Position numbers and translations under genes: made by a program. A stretch of DNA of 64,000 nucleotides from Mesorhizobium sp. BR1-1-16 (GTDB lineage: Bacteria > Pseudomonadota > Alphaproteobacteria > Rhizobiales > Kaistiaceae). Shown piece after piece: positions 43,329 to 51,548 of this stretch (position 1 is the first letter of the stretch; every line of letters begins with the position of its first letter). Location of the stretch: positions 62,001 through 126,000 of the forward strand of contig NZ_JAIUIE010000004.1 in assembly GCF_020165495.1 (NCBI RefSeq). Reading direction: 5' to 3'. The notes under the pieces were generated by a model. It ran no database searches. It was not told where the DNA came from and was given only the letters and a program-made list of their open reading frames with translations.

Positions 43329-45521
43329 GTGTCCATGGCGCCAGAACTGATACACAAGATCCTCATCGTCGACGACAGTTCGACCAACCGGCGCATCTAT
43401 TCGAGCCTGGCGAAGCAGCTCGACTCCACGCTGGAGATCCGCGCTTTCGGGAATCCGCGCGAGGCCCTTGATTGGCTGGAAGAGAATACGGTCGATCTGA
43501 TCATCACCGACTACAAGATGCCCGGCATTTCCGGTGCCGAGCTGACTGCAGCCGTTCGCAGCAACGCCCATAATCGTGACGCCCCGATCATCGTCATCAC
43601 GGCCTACAATGATCATCAGTTTCGGGTGACGGCGCTTGAGGCCGGGGCGACGGACTTCCTGCTGAGCCCGGTGGACCATGTCGAATTCCTGGCGCGGGCC
43701 AAGAACCTGTTGAAACTCAGGATGCAGCAGCTCCTGCTGGCAAAGCGCGCCGACATCCTCGAGATCACCCTGAACGCAAAGGAGCAGCTGCTGCGGGAGA
43801 GCCGCGAGGCCCTTGCCCAGGTCATCGACACCGTGCCGGCCATGATCAGCGCAACAGATCGCGACGGCCGATGCGTCTTCGTCAACGCGCATCAGGCTGC
43901 GTTCCTCGGCAAGGCACCGGGCGATCTGGTCGGTCAGCCCATCGAGGCTCTCATGGGCGAGGAGCGGGCTCTCATCAGCCGCCGGCTCGACCAGTTGATT
44001 CTGAAGACAGGCCGGCCGATCTCGTCACGCCAGGAGGACGTCCTGGCGCCCAACGGCGAGAACCGAATCTATCTGACGAGCAAGGCCCCGCTCTACGATG
44101 GCAACGGCGAGATCGCGAGCGTTCTCTCCACATCGATCGACATCACCGATCAACGCTATGCAGAGCGGCGCCTGCTCCATCTGGCGAACCATGATCCCCT
44201 CACCGGTCTGCCCAACCGGCCGATGCTTCGTGACCATCTGCGGCGCGAACTGGCGCGGGGACGCAGGGGTGACCAGAATTTTGCGCTGCATTTCATCGAT
44301 CTCGACCGGTTCAAGGCGGTCAACGATGCGCATGGCCATCATTGGGGCGACGAGTTGCTGCAGCGCGTCGCGGCCGCCCTTTCCGGCCTCGTTGGCGAAC
44401 GTCATACGGTCGCGCGCCTCGGCGGCGACGAATTCGCCGTGCTCCAGTCCGATATCGACAGTGCGGAAGACGCAGGCCGGATGGCGCAGTCGATCCTCGA
44501 CTTGCTGAACAGCGGCGACAGCAGCCCCTTTTCCCTGAATATCGGCGCCAGCATCGGCGTCACACTGGCGCCTCTCGACGGTACAGACCCGGATGAGCTG
44601 CTGAAGAACTCCGATCAGGCCATGTATCTCGCTAAGTCGCTCGGCGGCAGTACATGGCGCCTCTTCGCTGCCGATATGCGTCCGCGCGCGAGCGAGACAG
44701 CGTATTTCGAGACCGAACTGCGGGGCGCGCTCTCGCGCCAGGAATTCGTGCTGCATTATCAGCCGCAGATCGATCTCCACAGCAACAGGCTGGTCGGCGT
44801 GGAGGCCTTGTTGCGATGGCAGCATCCGCAGCGCGGCCTGTTGGCTCCCGGTTCATTCCTCAGTCTTGCTGAAGAGACCGGCCTCATCCTTTCGATCAAT
44901 GAATGGGTTTTGAACGAAGCTTGCCGCCAGGGGGCTGCATGGGACAGATCAGGCCTTGGCGACCTGCGCGTCGCCGTCAACATGTCGCCCATCCAGTTCA
45001 AACGTCAGGGTGTAGAAACCCTCGTCAAGGAAGCCCTTCTCAAGAGCGGCATGCGGGCCACATCGCTCGAACTGGAGCTGACGGAAGGGATTCTGCTGGG
45101 GAACGACGAACAGATCGTCAAGCAGATGAGCATTCTCCGCTCGCTCGGGGTGACCCTGTCGGTGGATGATTTCGGTACAGGCTATTCATCGCTCGGCTAT
45201 CTTCGCAGCTTCCCGCTGAATCGGCTCAAGATCGATCGATCCTTCGTGCAGGATCTCGGCAGCGATCCCAGCGCTTTGGCGATTGTCCGCACCATCATCG
45301 ACCTCAGTCATATCCTGCATCTGCAGGTCCTAGCCGAAGGTGTCGAGACAGCGCCCCAGTTGCAGCTTCTGCGCGATGAAGGGTGCGACGAGGTTCAAGG
45401 CTATTATTTCAGCCGGCCCGTTCCGGCTGACGAACTGGCCGATTGGGCCGTACAGTTTGGCAGGAGGAACTCCGGACGGGGACAGGACCCGATGGAGAGC
45501 GAGCATGAGCGCATCGGCTAG
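43329..45521 (+). CDS. REC-PAS-GGDEF-EAL response regulator, probable output of the DSF circuit
   Basis: About 730 residues; numbering here is from the ATG at 43335. Receiver domain: phospho-acceptor D59 in LIITDYKMPG, acidic pocket VDDSS; the usual K-P is S-P (DFLLSPVD). A short coiled coil and a PAS domain (about 165-290, VIDTVPAMISATDRDGRCVF) follow. The GGDEF motif is at 363-367, intact, with no RxxD inhibitory site before it (GERH). EAL is at 490-492, with NMSPIQF, ELTEG, DDFGTGYSSL and AEGVET all present, so phosphodiesterase activity is plausible and cyclase activity possible. GTG at 43329 has AAGAGG 8 nt upstream; ATG 43335 is the alternative. It overlaps the RpfC-like kinase by 17 nt and takes the place RpfG has in Xanthomonas. 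Confidence 0.92.
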   Translation: MSMAPELIHKILIVDDSSTNRRIYSSLAKQLDSTLEIRAFGNPREALDWLEENTVDLIITDYKMPGISGAELTAAVRSNAHNRDAPIIVITAYNDHQFRVTALEAGATDFLLSPVDHVEFLARAKNLLKLRMQQLLLAKRADILEITLNAKEQLLRESREALAQVIDTVPAMISATDRDGRCVFVNAHQAAFLGKAPGDLVGQPIEALMGEERALISRRLDQLILKTGRPISSRQEDVLAPNGENRIYLTSKAPLYDGNGEIASVLSTSIDITDQRYAERRLLHLANHDPLTGLPNRPMLRDHLRRELARGRRGDQNFALHFIDLDRFKAVNDAHGHHWGDELLQRVAAALSGLVGERHTVARLGGDEFAVLQSDIDSAEDAGRMAQSILDLLNSGDSSPFSLNIGASIGVTLAPLDGTDPDELLKNSDQAMYLAKSLGGSTWRLFAADMRPRASETAYFETELRGALSRQEFVLHYQPQIDLHSNRLVGVEALLRWQHPQRGLLAPGSFLSLAEETGLILSINEWVLNEACRQGAAWDRSGLGDLRVAVNMSPIQFKRQGVETLVKEALLKSGMRATSLELELTEGILLGNDEQIVKQMSILRSLGVTLSVDDFGTGYSSLGYLRSFPLNRLKIDRSFVQDLGSDPSALAIVRTIIDLSHILHLQVLAEGVETAPQLQLLRDEGCDEVQGYYFSRPVPADELADWAVQFGRRNSGRGQDPMESEHERIG

Positions 45522-48009
45522 AGTGCTCCAGCTGTTGGGCAAGCCGCTTCGATGGGCGGCCGCAAGACTCAAGGATCGGCCCGACAGCGAACATGAGATG
45601 AGCTTCAACCGGCTCGCTTTTGCGGCGGTCATCGTTGTCGTGCTGCTCGTCACGCGCCACACGGATGATCCTCCCTATGCATTGGGGGTGATGGCGCTCT
45701 ACATCCCCCTTGCGATCGGCGTCCTCTGCCATATCCTGCTCTTTCCCGGAGTGTCACGGACCCGGCGCATCTTCGCCTTGCTGATGGACTGCGGCTTTCT
45801 TTCCTGGCAGTTGCATCTGGGAGCCGAAGTCGCTTCGCTCTTCTTTCCGATCTACCTCTGGATCATTTTCGGCAACGGATTCCGGTTCGGCTTGGCCTCG
45901 CTCGCAATCGCGATCCCGGTGGCGACGATCTCGTTCGGGATCGTCGTGCTGACGACCCCGTTCTGGTCCGAACAATGGCACCTCTCGGCCGGGTTGGTCG
46001 GCGGGCTTGTCATCCTGCCGGCCTATGCCGGCACGCTGATCCGCAAGCTCTCCCAGGCAACGGAGGCGGCCGAGGAGGCCAGCCAGGCCAAGAGCCTCTT
46101 CCTGGCAAGCGTCAGCCACGAATTGCGAACGCCGCTGACCGCGATCGTCGGCATGACGGGATTGTTGCGCGGCACCACGCTCGCAGCCGACCAGAGGGAC
46201 ATGGTCGAGACGGTAGACGTCGCGAGCCGTTCCCTGCAATCACTGATCAACAGTCTGCTCGACCTCTCGCGCATCGAGGCCGGACGCATGCCGGTCTCTA
46301 GCGAGGCTGTCGACCTCGTAGGGCTGCTTGTCGATGCGCGCCGACTGGTGGAAAGCCAGATCCGGGATAGGGACCTGAGTTTCGACATCCATGTCACGGC
46401 GCGTACGCCGCTGCATTTGCTCGGCAGCCGGCAACATCTGCACGAGATCCTGGTCAACCTTGTCGGCAATGCCGTGAAATTCACCCGCGACGGCGGCGTG
46501 ACAATCGCGGTGGACGGCGAGCGACGGGACGACGGCAGCGTCAAACTGATGATGGAAATCTCCGACACCGGCATCGGCATCGCGCCAAAGGATCAGGCGC
46601 GGATCTTCGAGGATTTCACCCAGGCCAATCCCGGCATCATGAACCGGTTCGGTGGTACCGGCCTCGGCCTGGCCATCGCGCGACGGCTGGTGGTCCTGCT
46701 CGGCGGCTCGATCTCGGTCGAGAGCGTGCCTGGCGAAGGCAGCACCTTCCGTTTCGACATTCTCGCCACGGCGCTGCCGGACGAAGACATAGCTGTCGAT
46801 CAGCCCTGGCGTGAACGTGGGGTGGTTCTCGTCTGCCGTGATACCGCACCGCTATTGGGCGTGCTGGCCACCCTCGATGAGCTTGGCGTCCTGCCGATGA
46901 TCGCCGACCCCCGCATGGGGCCGGCGCGCATGTTCCCGCCGCAGGCCACCAACGCCGTTCGGCTCATCTTCGACGATCAAAGCGTCAATCTCCCGCTCTC
47001 ACCTCCGAGCGCGTTCGGTCAGGCTCCGAAGGCCGTTCTGGTTCGGCCGCAGGCCACGTCGACCCTGCCAGATATGGCAATCCGCCGGCGCTACACCACG
47101 CTGCTTTCCGAGAACCCGACGGCGGCGGAGATGCGTCACGCGCTAATCCTGGCCTGCCGGCTTGTCGCCCCGGTGCAATCGGTTGCGCAGGCACTTCCGC
47201 CAGCGGCAATTCCGATCCGCCGGCCGCGCCGGGTTCTGCTGGCGGATGATAACCGCATCAACCAGCGGGTCTTCTCCCGCATCATCGAGGCTGCCGGCCA
47301 TTCCGTGCGAATTGCGGAGTCCGGCGACCAGGCACTCGACCTTCTTGAGGAACGGGCCGATCAATTCGACATCGTGCTGATGGATTTCAACATGCCCGAC
47401 ACCGACGGGCTGGAGGCCACCAAGCTCTACCGCGTGACCGCCACGGGCGAGCGGCGGCTTCCCATCGTGGGCTTGACGGCCGACGCGACGGCTCTGAATG
47501 ACAGCCGCTGGCGCGACGCCGGCATGGATGATTGTCTCATCAAGCCGGTGGAGCCCGCCGCATTGCTGGCCGTGATCGACGGCATGGCCCTTGACCGGCG
47601 GGAAAGCGGCAAGACCATCGCCATGCGGCCGATGGTCGTTCGCCCGCATGCCTCACCAAGCCTCGACGAGGTCGTGATCGAGAGGCTGCAAACACTCGGA
47701 AGCCCGGAATTCGTGATCGAATTGATGGAGGATTTTCTGGCAGACGCCGAAGTCATCCTGGAAAGGCTGATCAAGAGCGCAGCCGATGGCGATCTGGAGA
47801 CCTTTCGCAGCGATGCCCATGCGCTGCTGAGCAGTTCTGCCAATATCGGCGCGGTCGGTATCGGCTCGATCTGTTCGAGTTGGCGAGACCTGCGCGGCGA
47901 CGCATTGAGAGCGAGCGCCTCGGACTTCACGCGTCAGGCCCGTGCCGAACTCAAGCGGACTCAACGGGCCATGCGCGCCTATTCGGCGCGCGAAGCCGGC
48001 CTCGGATGA
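45505..48009 (+). CDS. rpfC: RpfC-type hybrid sensor histidine kinase (DSF sensor candidate)
   Basis: An 834-residue hybrid kinase. The membrane input region (about 35-180, five or six spans) carries SRTRRIFALLMD, PIYLWIIFGNGFRFG and TPFWSEQWHLSAG, which match the DSF-sensing input of Xanthomonas RpfC as I know it. HisKA: H205 in VSHELRTPL. ATPase: NLVGNAVKFT, DTGIGIAPKD and FGGTGLGLAI. A degenerate receiver-like stretch (about 430-540) precedes the true receiver (D627 in IVLMDFNMPD). The HPt domain has H772 in DAHALLSSSANIGA, with LS instead of the usual KG after the His. It starts inside the preceding gene (GGAGAGCGAGC before the ATG), so the two are coupled. Convergent with rpfF. Confidence 0.9.
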   Translation: MSASARVLQLLGKPLRWAAARLKDRPDSEHEMSFNRLAFAAVIVVVLLVTRHTDDPPYALGVMALYIPLAIGVLCHILLFPGVSRTRRIFALLMDCGFLSWQLHLGAEVASLFFPIYLWIIFGNGFRFGLASLAIAIPVATISFGIVVLTTPFWSEQWHLSAGLVGGLVILPAYAGTLIRKLSQATEAAEEASQAKSLFLASVSHELRTPLTAIVGMTGLLRGTTLAADQRDMVETVDVASRSLQSLINSLLDLSRIEAGRMPVSSEAVDLVGLLVDARRLVESQIRDRDLSFDIHVTARTPLHLLGSRQHLHEILVNLVGNAVKFTRDGGVTIAVDGERRDDGSVKLMMEISDTGIGIAPKDQARIFEDFTQANPGIMNRFGGTGLGLAIARRLVVLLGGSISVESVPGEGSTFRFDILATALPDEDIAVDQPWRERGVVLVCRDTAPLLGVLATLDELGVLPMIADPRMGPARMFPPQATNAVRLIFDDQSVNLPLSPPSAFGQAPKAVLVRPQATSTLPDMAIRRRYTTLLSENPTAAEMRHALILACRLVAPVQSVAQALPPAAIPIRRPRRVLLADDNRINQRVFSRIIEAAGHSVRIAESGDQALDLLEERADQFDIVLMDFNMPDTDGLEATKLYRVTATGERRLPIVGLTADATALNDSRWRDAGMDDCLIKPVEPAALLAVIDGMALDRRESGKTIAMRPMVVRPHASPSLDEVVIERLQTLGSPEFVIELMEDFLADAEVILERLIKSAADGDLETFRSDAHALLSSSANIGAVGIGSICSSWRDLRGDALRASASDFTRQARAELKRTQRAMRAYSAREAGLG

Positions 48010-48019
48010 ACCGTCGACG

Positions 48020-48053
48020 CGGCTGGATGCGGCGGGAGCGCATCCAGCCGTTT
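48020..48053 (+). terminator. Terminator between rpfC and convergent rpfF
   Basis: A perfect 12-bp stem (CGGCTGGATGCG, 48020-48031, with 48039-48050), 7-nt loop, then TTT. It lies 10 nt after the kinase stop and 5 nt before the rpfF stop. The T-run is short, so it may work with other signals. Confidence 0.65.
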
Positions 48054-48058
48054 AGACG

Positions 48059-49027
48059 TCATTCAGCCGCCACGAGAGCGGGCGTTTGAGACTGAAGGTT
48101 CGCGAGCCGGCGGTTCTGCGCCGAGCAAAGCCGGTCCATCTTCCGGAGATCAGCCTCCGTCAGATTCAATGCCGCTTCAGCCCAGATGTCGACGACGTCG
48201 ATCAGTTCGTCGAGCGTCACCGGATTGACGCGCCGCCGCGCCCGATACATGGCTTGGTGGGCGTTGTGCTTGCGGTTGTGGCGCGCGATGTAGTCAACCA
48301 CAGCCGCTTGCCCCTCTCCGTCTTCCGCCAGGACATCGACGACACCCATCTCATAGAGTTCTTCGGCCGTGTGAATCCGGCCCGAGAGGATGAGCGCCTC
48401 CGCCTTGTCGCGGCTCATGCGCCGTGAAAGGAAGCTGTATGCGCCCATGCCCGGGAACATATTGAAGAGAATTTCGGGCAGACCCATCTTCGCGCTGCGC
48501 TCGGCAACGATCAGGTCGAAAGACAGGGCGTGCTCGAATCCGCCCCCGAGAGCATCGCCCTGAACCAATGCCATGGTCACGATCGGCGCGTCGAAAGCCA
48601 CTGCATTGCGGTGGATGGCCTCTACGGCGACGTGACCGTAGTGCCGCATCGCCTCCAGGTCCCGGCTGCGGATCCGCTCGGCGAAATGACCGAGGTCACC
48701 GCCGAGATTGTAGATCCCGGGGACGGCGGAAGCCATGACAAACCACGAAAAGGGCGCGGCGGCCTGGTTCGGCAGATTGCCGAAGGCACGGGTGATGGCG
48801 CCCTGCATCCTGCTGATATCGTTCATCAATTCATGGGTGTAGGAGGGCTTGTCCACCGGATCCATGAAGCACCAGCAGGTCGCTTCACGCGTATCGATGC
48901 TGAGTTGAAGGTTGTCATAGCCGAGATCGTTGATCGCCCGCACAGCCTGGGCCGTCGCCAGGTGCTGTTGCTCAGCTCTGATTTCGTTCAGTACAATTGG
49001 CTCGTTCTTCGCCAGGATTGCAGACAT
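48059..49027 (-). CDS. rpfF: RpfF-type DSF synthase (enoyl-CoA hydratase/crotonase family)
   Basis: A 322-residue crotonase-fold protein. RpfF hallmarks in order are IYNLGGDLGHF, ALVQGDALGGGFEHALS (E165), MGLPEILFNMFPGMGAYSF (E185), and a C-terminal VDIWAEAALNLTEADLRKMDRL with AQNRR. The two glutamates are 20 residues apart, as E141/E161 of Xanthomonas RpfF, which act both as acyl-ACP dehydratase and thioesterase to make cis-2-unsaturated fatty acids. I use the ATG at 49027 (GGAAAGAGCAG before it); ATG 49117 would add 30 residues without a ribosome site. Convergent with the RpfC-type kinase. Chain length and branching of the product cannot be read from sequence. Confidence 0.9.
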   Translation of the reverse strand: MSAILAKNEPIVLNEIRAEQQHLATAQAVRAINDLGYDNLQLSIDTREATCWCFMDPVDKPSYTHELMNDISRMQGAITRAFGNLPNQAAAPFSWFVMASAVPGIYNLGGDLGHFAERIRSRDLEAMRHYGHVAVEAIHRNAVAFDAPIVTMALVQGDALGGGFEHALSFDLIVAERSAKMGLPEILFNMFPGMGAYSFLSRRMSRDKAEALILSGRIHTAEELYEMGVVDVLAEDGEGQAAVVDYIARHNRKHNAHQAMYRARRRVNPVTLDELIDVVDIWAEAALNLTEADLRKMDRLCSAQNRRLANLQSQTPALVAAE

Positions 49028-49117
49028 CTGCTCTTTCCATCTTCTGATTGAGGGAACCGCGTTCACACTGTGGAGGCTTGCCGGCATTACGGCCAGCAGA
49101 TTGGCCTCAAGAGACAT

Positions 49118-49757
49118 TACGATAAGTAGAAACGACGAACACGCGGTTACGAGCCGGGCGCGAAGGCCGTTTCAACGCCTTGTGACCCGCACCGGTCGCA
49201 AGCGTGCATCCGACATCGAGACAATATATATCTCTCTTTTTGCCTCCCGTATTTTCCGAATATTTTATGATTTAATCGACATGATTGAATGCCAATTGCA
49301 GTTTAATTTGAAGTCGAATTATATTAATGTTCTTTTAGCCTTGGCGCCGTTTAAGCTGATACTTATTATTGTGATGATAATATGAAATACTCTCTGGTGC
49401 GGACAAGCATTCGGGATCCATCTGTCTCGTCCGAGGTGGCGATGATGGCCCCGGTTCGGATCGGCAATCTTCGAGCGAGGATGCGGGCGGCTGCTGCAGG
49501 AGGCCATCGACGCGATCGACTTCGTCGCGGCCCAGCGTAGATGCCACCGTGGCGATGATCTGTTTTCGATGTGCGCAGCAGGACAGCAATGACCTTGCTC
49601 GCCGCAAGAGCCTATGCGTCTCGCGTGCCCGCCGAATGCCCGGCCCCACCATGGACGAGCGTCAAGAGGCGAGGCTCATCGAGCGGCTTTGGATCGCCAG
49701 CTGAGGCGACCGATCGACCCGCTAAGGGTTTCATGAACTCTGGACGCGGCCCGCGCA
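49118..49757. other. Gene-free stretch with an AT-rich core (about 49230-49390)
   Basis: No convincing protein is encoded on either strand in this 640-nt region. The core is extremely AT-rich (ATTTTATGATTTAATCGAC, TTATATTAATGTTCTTTTAG, ACTTATTATTGTGATGATAA) against high-GC surroundings. TATTAT (49364-49369) and ATAATA (49377-49382) form a small inverted repeat. From 49430 on the sequence returns to high GC but still shows no recognisable gene. It may hold the rpfF promoter, a silencer target or the edge of acquired DNA. Confidence 0.6.
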
Positions 49758-51242
49758 TCACTGATGGATCGTCACGTCTTCCAGACGGCGCGGCAATCGG
49801 ACAGCGGCGAGGAAGGTGAGCGCGTGAAGCCCGCAGAGCAGCAGGAACACCCAGGCATAGGCGGTCGAGACCGCGTGTCCCGCCACCTGCGGTCCGATCT
49901 TCCATGCGAGGAAGGATGCACAGAGTGTCGTCAGCGTCGGACCGCCGAGACGCTGAACGATGTTGAGCGAGGTCGTCGCCATCGGCAGGTTCTGCCGGCT
50001 GACCGACGTATAGGCGGCAGTCATTGATGGCAATCCGACGCCGCTCATACCCATGCCCCGGAAAAAGAGCGCAGGCATGAGGACGAACAACGCGAAGCCG
50101 TGAGTGGCGAGATAGAGGAACGGCGTCGTGGCGACGAATGTCAGCAGCGCGCCGCCAGCGGATACGCGGCGGATGCCGAAACGTTCGGTCAGCGTGCCCA
50201 TCAAGGGATAGGTGACCATCATTCCAAGTCCGATTGGCGCAAGCATCCAGCCCATTTCACCCGGCGTGCGGCCGCATGCCTGGATCAGAAAGGCTGGAAT
50301 GAGCATCTGTCCCGCGAACTGGACGCCGTTCGATAGAAACTGCGTCGTGGCGGCGGTCGAGAAGACTTTGCCCTTGAACAGCCGGATATCGACCAGCGCG
50401 TCACTGCCTTTTCGCCGAGCCGTACAGAGAAAGGCAGCCATCATGACGACACCGGCCACAAGAATCATGCGACCCGTCGTCTGGCTGATCTTGTCCGAGC
50501 CATAGAGAAACAGCGTCAGCCCCGGCGAGAGCAACGCAAGACCCAGCCAGTCCAGTTGCCTTCGCGTCGCCTTGTCCCGGTCCGACGGCAGAAACAGGAT
50601 CGCCAGCAGGATCGCGAGCGCCCCGAACGGCAGGTTGACGAGGAAGAGCCAGCGCCATGACGCATATTGCAGGATGGCGCCGGCGATGACGGGACCAAGG
50701 ACCGGCGCCAACAGGACCGGCAGCACCATATAGCCAACCACGCGCGCCATCTGCTTGCCGGCCGCCCGAGCGATCATCATCTGCGCCATGGGGGCGAGCA
50801 GACCACCACTGATGCCCTGCAGGACGCGGAACACGATCAGGGAATTCGCCGACCAGGCGGCCGCGCATAATGCCGAAGACAGCGCGAAACCGGCGAAGCA
50901 CCAGAGATAAAGCGCCTTCGCTCCAATGCGGTCGACCAGCCATCCATTCAGCGGCAGGACAAGGGTGAGAGCCAGAAGGTAGCCGCTCGTGACCCACTGG
51001 ATCGTACCAAGGCTGGCGTGCAGATCCGCGGCAAGGTTCGACAGGGAGATATTGACGATCGTTGCGTCGAGCTGGGCGAGCAATCCACCGAACAATGCAA
51101 CGGTCGCGATCTTCCAGACGGACGGATCGAGCCGATCGGAGTCCGGGCGCTCGTGTTGGCGACGGCCGCGTCGGGTTGGGGATCGCGGGGACCCTCGGGC
51201 ATGCGCCAGATCCTTGTCAGGAGCCCGCGGGGGCGTTGCCAC
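49758..51242 (-). CDS. DHA2-family (EmrB/QacA-type) multidrug exporter
   Basis: A 494-residue MFS transporter. After a 40-residue polar N terminus there are about 14 membrane segments. LLAQLDATIVNISLSNLA (motif D1, TM1) and GWLVDRIGAKALYLW (motif A) are typical of the DHA2 drug/H+ antiporter family. VLLAPVLGPVIAGAI is motif C, the antiporter signature. It would pump amphipathic drugs or metabolites out using the proton gradient. The GTG start at 51242 overlaps the previous gene by 26 nt; a start further in is possible because the first 40 residues are low-complexity. Last gene of the MarR-controlled operon. Confidence 0.88.
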   Translation of the reverse strand: MATPPRAPDKDLAHARGSPRSPTRRGRRQHERPDSDRLDPSVWKIATVALFGGLLAQLDATIVNISLSNLAADLHASLGTIQWVTSGYLLALTLVLPLNGWLVDRIGAKALYLWCFAGFALSSALCAAAWSANSLIVFRVLQGISGGLLAPMAQMMIARAAGKQMARVVGYMVLPVLLAPVLGPVIAGAILQYASWRWLFLVNLPFGALAILLAILFLPSDRDKATRRQLDWLGLALLSPGLTLFLYGSDKISQTTGRMILVAGVVMMAAFLCTARRKGSDALVDIRLFKGKVFSTAATTQFLSNGVQFAGQMLIPAFLIQACGRTPGEMGWMLAPIGLGMMVTYPLMGTLTERFGIRRVSAGGALLTFVATTPFLYLATHGFALFVLMPALFFRGMGMSGVGLPSMTAAYTSVSRQNLPMATTSLNIVQRLGGPTLTTLCASFLAWKIGPQVAGHAVSTAYAWVFLLLCGLHALTFLAAVRLPRRLEDVTIHQ

Positions 51243-51546
51243 CGTGGAAACGCCCGAACAGACGCGCGGACGTCAGGCTGATCAGCAGCACGCCCGCGCC
51301 AACGGCGATGGCCTGATCGGCCGCGCGAAGGTCAAAGTCTCCAACGCGGGCGATCAGAAGATATGCGATGACGAAGTTTGCCAGTCCCCAAAGCACGTTC
51401 ACAGTCGAGGACGAGAGACCCTCGCCCGAAGGCCTGGCAAAAGGGCTCTGAAACGGCCGTCCCATCACGCCGCTGACGAAATGCGGCACCGCATTGGCGA
51501 GGAAGGCACCACCGAACAGGTAGGATATGTCATGGAGCCAGTTCAT
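51217..51546 (-). CDS. Small three-span membrane protein of unknown function
   Basis: A 109-residue protein with membrane segments at about 8-28, 47-66 and 78-97. The first is followed by a conserved-looking NAVPHFVSGVMGRPFQSPFA. I do not recognise a named family. It sits between an isochorismatase-fold gene (2-nt gap) and a DHA2 exporter (overlap), so it is probably co-translated with them and may assist export or stress response (inference). Confidence 0.75.
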   Translation of the reverse strand: MNWLHDISYLFGGAFLANAVPHFVSGVMGRPFQSPFARPSGEGLSSSTVNVLWGLANFVIAYLLIARVGDFDLRAADQAIAVGAGVLLISLTSARLFGRFHGGNAPAGS

Positions 51547-51548
51547 GG

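Noticed and set aside
43094-43471. Open frame of 125 codons before the REC-GGDEF-EAL gene
   Set aside because: Its sequence resembles no family, is rich in Arg/Gly typical of out-of-frame high-GC reading, and overlaps the well-supported REC domain.
48930-49385. Plus-strand frame of 151 codons opposite the 5' end of rpfF
   Set aside because: First half is antisense to rpfF and second half translates the AT-rich spacer; no family pattern.
49335-49652. Minus-strand frame of 105 codons in the AT-rich/non-coding region
   Set aside because: No recognisable domain, no ribosome site, and the composition changes abruptly inside it; more likely chance.
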